A DNA stretch of 5,041 nucleotides from CBHWET01 sp966112985 (GCA_966112985.1 CBHWET010000369.1:1-5041), one strand, 5' to 3'; positions 1 through 4,477 are shown, numbered from the stretch's first letter. Translations and numbers: made by a program. Notes: a model not told the origin generated them from the letters alone.

Positions 1-66
1 CTATCCCAATCGCTCCGCTTCCTCGCCAGCCATTAATAACTTCGGATACCTATATTGTCGTTCGGT
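1..66 (+). other. 3' end of an upstream attC site (partial)
   Basis: The heptamer GTTCGGT at 60-66, preceded by C, has the position and form of an R' core 18 bases before the first gene. It differs from GTTAGGC at two bases. It is the exact reverse complement of the R'' core ACCGAAC (610-616) at the far end of the same cassette, and agreement extends one base further. That match is the main evidence that this is a real cassette boundary. The left arm of the site lies outside the window or cannot be identified: bases 1-59 contain no gene and no convincing stem. Confidence 0.55.
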
Positions 67-84
67 CTTTGCACATTGACGACT

Positions 85-696
85 ATGATTCTGCGGAATG
101 ACTTTGGGCCATTTAGAATAGGATGTTTGTCGGCAATTGTTGGTCTCTGCACTCTCGTTGGGTGCTCCAAAGCAAACGTCCCAGCACCGGTTACGGTTCG
201 GATGGCGACGGTCACGACAAATGCCGGTGGCGATGTCCTGGTGCAATTGAGCATCACAAACGAGTCAGCGACTGCCGTACACCTCGGGGTTCGATCCGCA
301 ATCTATCGAGCGCAGGATTCCTGGATTACGAACTTCAATATTCGTCCATTGATTACTGACGTCGCGCGACCGCGCTATACGGCATCTGATGTGACTCTGG
401 CTGCTGGCGATGGAGTCACTGTGGAACTGTCACCGTTTAAAGTTCCGCGACCATTCCAGTTGGAATTTGTGTGCTTTCCCGGCCGGACCGGAGTTGCCGG
501 AGTCGTTGATAAAACCAAAGACAAAATCGATCAATTTAAGGACGGCTCCGGAGGCCAGCGCCTACTGGGTGACAGCTTCTTTGTGCTGAGTCCTTTAATT
601 GACGTCCGGACCGAACCAAGCGATGCAGCGAACGGGAGCCAGCCGGTTCACTCGGAGACAAATTCAACATCATCGGCGGCTGGCTCCCATCGCTGA
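85..696 (+). CDS. Predicted lipoprotein, cassette 1; C-terminus read from the attC
   Basis: This gene encodes a 203-residue protein of unknown function that is probably lipid-anchored outside the cytoplasmic membrane. Residues 1-27 form a type II signal peptide: Arg at 4 and 11, a hydrophobic stretch from 12 to 26, and the lipobox LVGC with Cys27 as the predicted lipidated residue. The mature part is rich in beta-type sequence (for example VLVQLSITNESATAVHLGV), which suggests an Ig-like sandwich; this fold is inference. ATG85 is preferred because an earlier in-frame TTG (55) lies upstream of the R' core at 60-66, outside the cassette, and would put residues before the signal peptide. There is no Shine-Dalgarno sequence. 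Reading passes through the R'' core (ACCGAAC instead of GCCTAAC), so the last 27 residues, from Glu177 on, are translated attC sequence. A typical cassette stop would have given 176 residues. Confidence 0.8.
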   Translation: MILRNDFGPFRIGCLSAIVGLCTLVGCSKANVPAPVTVRMATVTTNAGGDVLVQLSITNESATAVHLGVRSAIYRAQDSWITNFNIRPLITDVARPRYTASDVTLAAGDGVTVELSPFKVPRPFQLEFVCFPGRTGVAGVVDKTKDKIDQFKDGSGGQRLLGDSFFVLSPLIDVRTEPSDAANGSQPVHSETNSTSSAAGSHR

Positions 697-710
697 CCTT
701 TGCGTTAGGC
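610..710 (+). other. attC1 recombination site (with non-canonical R'')
   Basis: R'' is ACCGAAC (610-616) and R' is GTTAGGC (704-710). The arms pair well: GGGAGCCAGCCG (634-645) with CGGCTGGCTCCC (677-688), and AGCG (627-630) with CGCT (691-694). The unpaired gap between the two stems is three bases on the left and two on the right, which leaves the asymmetric extra base that orients attC strand choice. The loop is about 31 bases. Reading frame +2 across this site gives a protein string containing MQRTGASR. The 3' end of gene 1 overlaps the site up to 696. Confidence 0.87.
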
Positions 711-721
711 CAAATGACGTC

Positions 722-1018
722 ATGATGACTTTACAGCAACCAAGATCTCGGACTGACCTCAGGATTTGGGCTATCTGTTTCGTCGCACTTGCCTTCATGA
801 CCTGTTGGTTTGAGTTGTTTCCCCATTTTAAGCTATGGCAGGCGTGGCTTTCGATTCCACTCTCTGTCGGCGAGATGCTCGGCGGTTGGACTTCCGGGCT
901 GCCGCAACTACTGCTTGGGTTGGCGGTGGCTTTCGTTCACGCGGTTTTGAGTTGGATCACGCAATATTTTATTTTGGTGTTCCGGTATTGGAAGGAGGAT
1001 AGAAAGTTTGTGGCCTAA
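722..1018 (+). CDS. Small membrane protein, cassette 2
   Basis: This gene encodes a 98-residue protein of unknown function, predicted to sit in the inner membrane. Hydrophobic segments lie at about 15-33 and 60-87, with a short, weaker one at about 41-55. The N-terminus is polar with Arg 8, 10 and 14, and the C-terminus ends in a charged RYWKEDRKF stretch, so both ends may face the cytoplasm if there are two spans. ATG722 and ATG725 are adjacent and either could start; both lie within 15 bases of the R' core at 704-710. The open frame continues upstream through attC1, but that part is translated recombination site and is excluded. No Shine-Dalgarno is visible. The stop TAA (1016-1018) is part of the R'' core of attC2, and the last codon GCC (Ala) is also core sequence. 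I recognise no family. Confidence 0.72.
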   Translation: MMTLQQPRSRTDLRIWAICFVALAFMTCWFELFPHFKLWQAWLSIPLSVGEMLGGWTSGLPQLLLGLAVAFVHAVLSWITQYFILVFRYWKEDRKFVA

Positions 1019-1112
1019 CCAGCGCGCTTCAGCCAAGCCCGTGGGCCGCTCCTCGTTCCGCTTCGCGGTGCACGTTTGTTGACACAGGCTGGCTAACCTT
1101 TTTACGTTAGCT
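1013..1112 (+). other. attC2 recombination site
   Basis: R'' is GCCTAAC (1013-1019) and R' is GTTAGCT (1106-1112), which departs from GTTAGGC at the last two bases. Pairing arms: AGCC (1031-1034) with GGCT (1091-1094), and AGCC (1036-1039) with GGCT (1087-1090), leaving A1035 extrahelical; the helix continues through GTG (1041-1043) with CAC (1083-1085). The site closely resembles attC7, sharing CAGCCAAGCCCGTG on the left and CACGTTTGTTGACA on the right. The rc of R'' matches the start of cassette 2 (705 onward) for nine bases including the G. Confidence 0.92.
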
Positions 1113-1120
1113 TTAAGTTT

Positions 1121-1711
1121 ATGGCATTTGACTTTAAAAAGCTTAAGAACGAGATATCGAGTCTCTCCGAAACGGACTTCAACAAGTTCGCGCAATGGTT
1201 CGACCGGCTACACGAGCAACGGGTTTATCAAAAGCAAATCAGCACTAAAAACGGAATTCCATACCAGGACGTAATAAACGCGTTCAAGAAGAACCTTACT
1301 ATGAAGGATGGCCAACCATTTATTTGGAAGGCAAGTATTGCTGCGACCACAATGAAGGAGTTTTACCTCAAAAAAAGGGTGAAGGGCTGCGATCCTGACG
1401 GCGGTGAAGACGTTCTCATGACAGAATGGGGGCCTAGTTCGAAAAAGGAATTCAGCCTTTCTCACGTCCGCGAGATCGCGCCGCCCCGGGGCCCTGATGC
1501 GGATAGTGAAGTGTGGCAGTTAAGGTTAGAGATGTTTTTTCCAATGACCCCGGAATTGCAACGGCTGAAGAGTGGAACTAAAACATTCAAATCCTTCAAA
1601 GAAGTTGAAGCTTTGGCTTTTAGCAGATTCGCAATGATGTCCCCGCTGGGAGAGGCGACTGCGGAATTGGCGCCAAGCCGGACGATACTGACGTACGGCA
1701 ATGTTGAGTAG
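1121..1711 (+). CDS. Hypothetical soluble protein, cassette 3
   Basis: This is the longest complete uninterrupted gene after gene 1: 196 residues with no signal peptide or membrane segment. I do not recognise the family. Residues 1-45 look helical and charged (LSETDFNKFAQWFDRLHEQR). Residues 65-165 are mixed, with two Lys-rich patches (80-90, 108-112), an acidic loop CDPDGGED near 90-97 and a proline-rich turn APPRGPD near 121-127. The last 30 residues are hydrophobic and Ala-rich but not a membrane span. ATG1121 lies eight bases after the R' core with no Shine-Dalgarno. The stop is TAG (1709-1711) directly before the R'' core, whose TAA (1715-1717) is in the same frame, so this gene has two stops separated by one Ala codon. 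Codon use looks more A/T-rich than that of genes 6 and 7, consistent with a separate origin. No function is proposed. Confidence 0.78.
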   Translation: MAFDFKKLKNEISSLSETDFNKFAQWFDRLHEQRVYQKQISTKNGIPYQDVINAFKKNLTMKDGQPFIWKASIAATTMKEFYLKKRVKGCDPDGGEDVLMTEWGPSSKKEFSLSHVREIAPPRGPDADSEVWQLRLEMFFPMTPELQRLKSGTKTFKSFKEVEALAFSRFAMMSPLGEATAELAPSRTILTYGNVE

Positions 1712-1807
1712 GCCTAACCCACCGGTTCGGCCACGCCGCGATGACGTCTCGATTTCAAAGCGGATATCTCTGGCGCGAAGTGGCTGATCCGGAATACGTT
1801 ATTAGGC
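1712..1807 (+). other. attC3 recombination site, R' with a 3-bp duplication
   Basis: R'' is GCCTAAC (1712-1718). The right end reads GTTATTAGGC (1798-1807), which is GTTAGGC with an extra TTA, so the R' is either GTTATTA or ATTAGGC and neither is canonical. Arms pair as CCGG, GGCCAC and CGCG on the left (1722-1740) with CGCG, GTGGCTGAT and CCGG on the right (1773-1792), with mismatches. It is closely related to attC6, sharing GCCGCGAT, ACGTC, GCGGATA-type and GGCTGATCCGGA blocks. Confidence 0.85.
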
Positions 1808-1879
1808 GTCTTAACATGTCTCCTCTCTTGGCAAGCGATTTCGGAAATCTCGGGCGTTCTGGCAGTCCCGGCGGCAGGA

Positions 1880-2125
1880 TTGCGTTTATTATTGGTTTCG
1901 TTGGCCTTGTCGGTCGATTTCCCTTTAGTAAGGATACTCGCCGCGTTGATGTTCCTGGGCATTGGTGGCGTTCTGTGGCGGATTCTGCCCAATGAAATGT
2001 CGAGCGGGAGGTCTTTAGAACTTTCTGGTTCCGTGTTGATGTTTGGATTTGGCTTTGTGTTTTCTAGGTTGGGGTTACGAAAGGGGCTGTCGTGTCCTTG
2101 TGCTCGACGAACAGCATGGAGCTAA
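1880..2125 (+). CDS. Small membrane protein, cassette 4, probably frameshifted at its 5' end
   Basis: This frame encodes a hydrophobic protein with segments LRLLLVSLALSV, LVRILAALMFLGIGGVL and SVLMFGFGFVF, suggesting two or three membrane spans; function is unknown. The first usable start in this frame is TTG1880, but the frame stays open and protein-like upstream to about 1829 (WQAISEISGVLAVPAAG) with no start codon. The only ATG at the expected place after the attC is 1816, which is in the frame one base earlier and runs to a stop at 1995. Removing one base from the CT-rich run at 1819-1828 would join ATG1816 to this frame as one gene of about 102 codons. A frameshift mutation or a sequencing error there is the best explanation, so the gene may be broken. 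The stop TAA (2123-2125) lies inside the left arm of attC4, and the last residues are attC sequence. Neither border of this cassette has a canonical core, consistent with decay. Confidence 0.5.
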   Translation: MRLLLVSLALSVDFPLVRILAALMFLGIGGVLWRILPNEMSSGRSLELSGSVLMFGFGFVFSRLGLRKGLSCPCARRTAWS

Positions 2126-2213
2126 CCGCCGATTGCGCTTTTCCTTTGCCTATGAAATCCTTGCTTGGCGCTAGTCACCTGGCCGGCGGTGGCTCACGCA
2201 TGATTCCTTAGGC
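2106..2213 (+). other. attC4 recombination site, degenerate at both cores
   Basis: The arms clearly match attC5: ATGGAGCTAACCGCCGATT on the left (from 2116) and GGCCGGCGGTGGCTCAC on the right (2181-2197); ACCGCCG (2125-2131) pairs with CGGCGGT (2184-2190). By position the R'' is GACGAAC (2106-2112), which lacks the usual TAA, and the R' is CTTAGGC (2207-2213), which lacks the initial G next to which the integrase cuts. AGCTAAC at 2120-2126 resembles an R'' but corresponds to the internal AGCCAAC of attC5. Whether this site still recombines is doubtful. Confidence 0.72.
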
Positions 2214-2221
2214 CACATCGA

Positions 2222-2557
2222 ATGTCCCGTGATATTCCAGAACGTGATTGGAAAGTATTTCGAGAGCTTCACAAGGTTGCGCTTGAACGTTTGTGCGAGC
2301 GAATCTTGATTGAGGCACGGAAAGAGATCGACGATCCCGCGAAATCTTCACACCAGAAGTATTTGAGCCTTTTTAATTTGATTCAGGAGCGTGACGACGA
2401 CGTCGCCAGAGGTTTTAACGATGTTCGCCGTTCGACCGCCCTGATGCAGATTGGGATTATTTATTCGATGGGACTGTGGACCGAAGAGGAGGTCGCTCGT
2501 TTCAGTCCGGCAACATTTCAAATTATTCAGATGTATGCGCGCATTCCGAAGGCCTAA
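2222..2557 (+). CDS. Small all-helical protein, cassette 5
   Basis: This gene encodes a 111-residue soluble protein, strongly charged and predicted to be almost entirely alpha-helical, without signal peptide. Recognisable blocks are ERDWKVFRELHKVALERLCE (7-26), a central SSHQKYLSLFNLIQERDDD segment, FNDVRRSTALMQIG and LWTEEEVARFSP near the C-terminus. From memory this resembles a family of uncharacterised proteins common in bacterial genomes and integron cassettes, with conserved RDW, ERD and FNDxRRSTA motifs. I cannot confirm the family name or any function; the pattern of amphipathic helices suggests a protein-protein role only by inference. ATG2222 lies eight bases after the R' core and has no Shine-Dalgarno. 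The stop TAA (2555-2557) and the last Ala codon are within the R'' core of attC5. Confidence 0.85.
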   Translation: MSRDIPERDWKVFRELHKVALERLCERILIEARKEIDDPAKSSHQKYLSLFNLIQERDDDVARGFNDVRRSTALMQIGIIYSMGLWTEEEVARFSPATFQIIQMYARIPKA

Positions 2558-2644
2558 CCAGAGCGTGGAGCCAACCGCCGATTACGCTCTCGGTTTAGTT
2601 TCGGGTCATAGGCCGGCGGTGGCTCACATTCTCGGTCGTTAGGC
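2552..2644 (+). other. attC5 recombination site
   Basis: This site has canonical cores: R'' GCCTAAC (2552-2558) and R' GTTAGGC (2638-2644). The arms are GTGGAGCCAACCGCCG (2565-2580) and CGGCGGTGGCTCAC (2614-2627); they pair throughout except for two extrahelical bases on the left, one G in 2567-2568 and one A in 2573-2574, the classic attC arrangement. Length is 93 bp. An out-of-frame translation across it gives the NQSVEPT-type string, which is not a real protein. Confidence 0.94.
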
Positions 2645-2657
2645 GACTGCGCATACA

Positions 2658-3020
2658 ATGAGTTCCACACCTGACGACGACTTTCCCCCAGACTACTCGG
2701 AGCGCATTGAACGAGTCTGTAGCTCGGCTATTGCTGAGTTTCGTTCGTGCCGCGATGATTTGCTCGCCCAACTCAGAGTCTGTTGTCGCTACTTCGAGAG
2801 CGGAGAGCGCGAAGGCATTTCACAGGGAGAGCTTATCGATTTTCTCGGCATTTCATCCCCGTCCGTGCTCGATCGCGCCGATTATTCGCAGTCCGAGGCG
2901 CAGCGGCTCATGGAAGCGCTCACGCTCATCAGTTACGCTTCTGACGGCAGACCGCATGCACCGAGTTCCCTTCCTCCCAGTTCCGCACCTCCGCCGGAGC
3001 AGACTAATTTCCGATTTTGA
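2658..3020 (+). CDS. Hypothetical soluble protein, cassette 6
   Basis: This gene encodes a 120-residue protein of unknown family. It has an acidic N-terminus (DDDFPPDYSERIE), a helical middle with a Cys pair (RVCCRYFESGEREG, about 41-54), a segment SQGELIDFLGISSPSVLDRA that superficially resembles a helix-turn-helix, and a Pro/Ser-rich, probably disordered tail from about 98 to the end. There is no signal peptide or membrane segment. The helix-turn-helix idea is inference only. ATG2658 lies 13 bases after the R' core, without a Shine-Dalgarno. Unlike most neighbours, the stop TGA (3018-3020) is 17 bases before R'' and the gene is in a different frame from the R'' TAA. A second long frame beginning at 2707 overlaps it one base out of phase; this frame is preferred because its start is close to R' and its composition is more protein-like. 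Confidence 0.68.
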   Translation: MSSTPDDDFPPDYSERIERVCSSAIAEFRSCRDDLLAQLRVCCRYFESGEREGISQGELIDFLGISSPSVLDRADYSQSEAQRLMEALTLISYASDGRPHAPSSLPPSSAPPPEQTNFRF

Positions 3021-3037
3021 TTTATGAGGACGACGTC

Positions 3038-3133
3038 GCCTAACCCGCCGGATGCAGCCAACGCCGCGATTACGTCACGGTTGCAATACGGATACCACTC
3101 GCGCAGCGCGGCTGATCCGGAGTATCGTTAGTG
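3038..3133 (+). other. attC6 recombination site
   Basis: R'' is GCCTAAC (3038-3044); R' is GTTAGTG (3127-3133), five of seven to consensus. CCGGATGCAGCC (3048-3059) pairs with GGCTGATCCGG (3110-3120), leaving G3054 as the extrahelical base. Flanking R'', the sequence GTCGCCTAAC is the reverse complement of GTTAGGCGAC at the start of the same cassette (2638-2647), a ten-base agreement. The site is a close relative of attC3. Confidence 0.9.
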
Positions 3134-3144
3134 TCATCACACGC

Positions 3145-3405
3145 ATGGACCAGTTCACATCACTCAAAGGACCGGTCGAGCTGATTGACGGCAAGCTGAT
3201 GCTTCGCATTCCATTGGAGGCTGGCGGCAAACATCTGGTCGCCTGCTCTCGCGGCATCGGCGTGGTTGAGGACGATTTGCTCTGCATTCACATTATGGAT
3301 TGGCTGGCGCAGAAGCTCGGCATTCTGGACGGCAGCACCGTCTTGGTTGACAACGCCAACGGCAAATTCAACATCCGAGTTTGTGATGACGAGACTGACA
3401 CCTAA
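3145..3405 (+). CDS. Small protein with AbrB-like C-terminal pattern, cassette 7
   Basis: This gene encodes an 86-residue soluble protein. It has an N-terminal beta-type part (GPVELIDGKLMLRIPLEAGG, 9-28), a middle RGIGVVEDDLLCIHI and a C-terminal part WLAQKLGILDGSTVLVDN (53-70) followed by GKFNIRV. The last part resembles the second half of AbrB/SpoVT-type domains, where a short helix and a Leu-Gly-(x)-(x)-Gly turn precede two strands; that likeness is from pattern only, and the N-terminal half is not obviously AbrB. If correct, DNA binding or an antitoxin-like role would be possible, but no toxin gene is next to it. ATG3145 is chosen because the longer open frame from 3052 is translated attC6. 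The stop TAA (3403-3405) is inside the R'' core of attC7, in the frame shared by most genes here. Confidence 0.8.
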   Translation: MDQFTSLKGPVELIDGKLMLRIPLEAGGKHLVACSRGIGVVEDDLLCIHIMDWLAQKLGILDGSTVLVDNANGKFNIRVCDDETDT

Positions 3406-3497
3406 CCAGAGCGCTGCAGCCAAGCCCGTGGACCGCGTTTCGTTCCGCCGCGGTTCACGTTTGTTGACATGGGCTGGCCGAGCTGATTTCGTTAATC
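3400..3497 (+). other. attC7 recombination site
   Basis: R'' is ACCTAAC (3400-3406), a full match to RYYYAAC; R' is GTTAATC (3491-3497), six of seven. GCC (3419-3421) pairs with GGC (3476-3478) and AGCCC (3423-3427) with GGGCT (3471-3475), leaving A3422 extrahelical. An inner stem CGTGGACCGCG (3427-3437) with CGCGGTTCACG (3449-3459) closes the structure. The left arm is nearly identical to attC2. The sequence upstream of R'' (TGACACCTAAC) is the reverse complement of the cassette start GTTAGTGTCA (3127-3136) apart from one missing G. Confidence 0.93.
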
Positions 3498-3513
3498 CGC
3501 AATCGCCACTCCT

Positions 3514-3879
3514 ATGCCGGCTAATTTCCAAGAAGTTTTTGCTGCGCTGCGAGAAATTCTAAAGCGCCATGCCGGAAAGCTCGTGGTGACGGAAGACACG
3601 ACCAGTTGTTTTCGTTTGGAAGGGGGAATTCACCCAACACATAAGAAGCCATTCCCAATTGCGTGGGTCGCCGTTGGGAAAGCCTACGTGAGTTTTCATC
3701 ATATGGGCGTTTACGCGCGTCCCGACTTGTTGAAGGGTGTATCGAAGGAGCTGAAGGCGCGGATGCAAGGCAAGTCCTGCTTCAATTTTACCTCAGTCGA
3801 TCCTGCATTATTTGCGGAACTTGAGAATCTGACCGTTCGAGGTTTTGATGCATGCCGCAACGCGCCATTCATGAAATGA
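3514..3879 (+). CDS. Small conserved-looking soluble protein, cassette 8
   Basis: This gene encodes a 121-residue protein without signal peptide or membrane segment. An N-terminal helix (FQEVFAALREILKRHAGKL, 5-23) is followed by an antiparallel-strand-like region (FPIAWVAVGKAYVSFHHMGV, about 47-66), then ARPDLLKGVSKELKARMQGK with SCFNF, and a final helix (LFAELENLTVRGFDACRNA). The order of strands, the SFHHM block and the MQGKSCFNF block remind me of the YdhG/DUF1801-like group, small proteins of unknown role; this is memory-based and unconfirmed. ATG3514 lies 16 bases after the R' core, and no Shine-Dalgarno is visible. The stop TGA (3877-3879) precedes the R'' of attC8 by 18 bases; beyond it the same frame would read through GCCGAAC, which has no stop. 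Confidence 0.8.
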   Translation: MPANFQEVFAALREILKRHAGKLVVTEDTTSCFRLEGGIHPTHKKPFPIAWVAVGKAYVSFHHMGVYARPDLLKGVSKELKARMQGKSCFNFTSVDPALFAELENLTVRGFDACRNAPFMK

Positions 3880-3897
3880 CCTCCCAATTCTACCTAT

Positions 3898-3999
3898 GCC
3901 GAACTATGCGTGCTCCAGCCAGGCCCGTTGCATCGTCGTTCGCCCCGCTTCTCGGTTTACGTATGTTGACACGGGTTGGTTGAGCCTGGGTGGTTCGGA
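3898..3999 (+). other. attC8 recombination site with variant but complementary cores
   Basis: Aligning with attC2 and attC7 places R'' at GCCGAAC (3898-3904) and R' at GTTCGGA (3993-3999). The gap from the right-arm block (GGGTTGGT) to R' is 12 bases, the same as after GGCTGGC in attC2 and attC7. Both cores carry a change at the equivalent position (T to G, A to C), and they still pair at six of seven bases. The left arm has GCTCCAGCCAGGCCCGT and the right arm ACGGGTTGGTTGAGC, which pair with extrahelical bases. The rest of the gene-free stretch 3880-4063 is a leader to gene 9. Confidence 0.75.
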
Positions 4000-4050
4000 C
4001 GCTTGAACCTGCGTGACGGTTTCCATGTTCAGCTGTCAGATATCAAAAGG

Positions 4051-4057
4051 GAAAGGA
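4051..4057 (+). promoter_or_regulatory. Shine-Dalgarno sequence for gene 9
   Basis: GAAAGGA at 4051-4057 lies six bases before ATG4064 and is the only clear ribosome binding site in the window. It belongs to a leader of about 65 bases between the cassette start and the gene; the other complete genes with a bounded R' begin within about 20 bases of it. A weak TTGAAC (4003-4008) has no convincing -10 partner, so no promoter is claimed. Confidence 0.6.
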
Positions 4058-4063
4058 TAGTTT

Positions 4064-4297
4064 ATGTTCATTCAATTGCTTAAGAGAACAGTCGTTGCCG
4101 ATAAGAGCGTGGCCCACGTCTGCCAGATCATTTGCTCCCTCGTAGCCGGATTGATACTGGTGCTCGGCATTCGGAGGCTGTCTGAAGCAGATCTCACCGA
4201 TTCGCAGCTGTACTCCGCATTGACAGGCACATTCTTTTTGGCCGGTATTTTCATTATCATTGGATTTCAGTGCCGTACATGGAGGAGAGCAGCGTAA
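4064..4297 (+). CDS. Two-helix membrane protein, cassette 9
   Basis: This gene encodes a 77-residue protein of unknown function, predicted to be an inner-membrane hairpin. Spans lie at about 19-36 (VCQIICSLVAGLILVLGI) and 49-68 (LYSALTGTFFLAGIFIIIGF). The N-terminal head (KR at 7-8), the Arg pair after the first span (37-38) and the RTWRR tail give mixed topology signals. The polar loop between spans is SEADLTDSQ. ATG4064 is supported by a well-spaced Shine-Dalgarno. The stop TAA (4295-4297) sits in the degenerate R'' core GCGTAAC of the following site, and the last Ala codon is GCG rather than the usual GCC. I recognise no family. Confidence 0.75.
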   Translation: MFIQLLKRTVVADKSVAHVCQIICSLVAGLILVLGIRRLSEADLTDSQLYSALTGTFFLAGIFIIIGFQCRTWRRAA

Positions 4298-4388
4298 CCA
4301 GAGCGCTGGCCAACTCCCGGGAGGTAGTTCCGCTGCGCGGTTCAGGTCCGTTGACCCAGCGCGGCTGGCTTTTGGGCGATTGATTCTT
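4292..4388 (+). other. attC9, degenerate site of the attC2/attC7 group
   Basis: R'' is GCGTAAC (4292-4298), followed by CAGAGCGCTG as in attC7. The right half carries GCGCGGTTCAGGT, CGTTGAC and GGCTGGC (4363-4369), the same order as attC7, with a few extra bases (AGCGC) before GGCTGGC. Counting the usual 12 bases from GGCTGGC puts the R' at about 4382-4388 (GATTCTT), which does not match GTTRRRY. A ten-base palindrome CTCCCGGGAG (4314-4323) occupies the left arm and disturbs normal arm pairing. The site is probably inactive as a right boundary. Confidence 0.65.
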
Positions 4389-4397
4389 CTCTTCTCT

Positions 4398-4463
4398 TTG
4401 GCGCTAGAGTTTTTGATTCGCGTGAGTCACAGTCCGTCGGTGGGCTCACGCAAGTCGTTAGGC
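4398..4463 (+). other. attC10 remnant: right half of an attC4/attC5-type site
   Basis: The sequence from 4398 follows the right half of attC4: TTGGCGCTAG (4398-4407, also 2165-2174), then TCGGTGGGCTCACGCA and TAGGCCACA. It ends in a canonical R' GTTAGGC (4457-4463), which is the start of cassette 10. No corresponding left arm or R'' is visible, and there is no gene between it and attC9. It may be the stump of a deleted cassette whose attC lost its left half. Confidence 0.6.
4420..4451. repeat. Short inverted repeat within the attC10 remnant
   Basis: GCGTGAG (4420-4426) is the reverse complement of CTCACGC (4445-4451). The stem can extend inward through TCAC (4427-4430) with GTGG (4440-4443), using one G-T pair and leaving G4444 bulged, around a nine-base loop. 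It could provide a small replacement stem with one extrahelical base for the truncated site, or simply be chance. Confidence 0.5.
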
Positions 4464-4477
4464 CACAGAATCTCCGC

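Noticed and set aside
55..84. Earlier TTG start for gene 1
   Set aside because: It lies before the R' core at 60-66, so it would belong to the previous cassette's site, and it would push the signal peptide ten residues inward.
1..257. Two open frames on the minus strand at the left edge
   Set aside because: They lie opposite gene 1 and its border, have no start context, and their products look like random, Arg/Asn-rich translations. The + strand lipoprotein signal peptide explains the region better.
599..721. N-terminal extension of gene 2 containing the string MQRTGASR
   Set aside because: This is attC1 read in an open frame, not protein. The paired ATGs at 722 and 725 just after the R' core are the sensible starts.
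714..723. Perfect palindrome ATGACGTCAT before gene 2
   Set aside because: A ten-base palindrome occurs once, overlaps the start codon and has no second copy or regulator nearby; it is probably chance.
2451..2642. Open frame with the string NQSVEPTADYAL
   Set aside because: It overlaps gene 5 out of frame and then translates attC5; it is an artefact of the site being open in this frame.
2707..3027. Overlapping frame within cassette 6
   Set aside because: It is one base out of phase with gene 6, starts inside it, and is Ser/Arg-rich in the way shadow frames of GC-rich genes are. It remains a possible but weaker alternative.
3160..3531. Long minus-strand frame opposite gene 7 and attC7
   Set aside because: It crosses a whole attC site and the gene 7 coding strand; the + strand frame ends exactly on the R'' stop as other cassettes do, so the minus frame is a shadow.
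4003..4031. Possible promoter (TTGAAC as -35) upstream of gene 9
   Set aside because: No acceptable -10 hexamer lies 16-18 bases downstream, so it does not support a promoter call.
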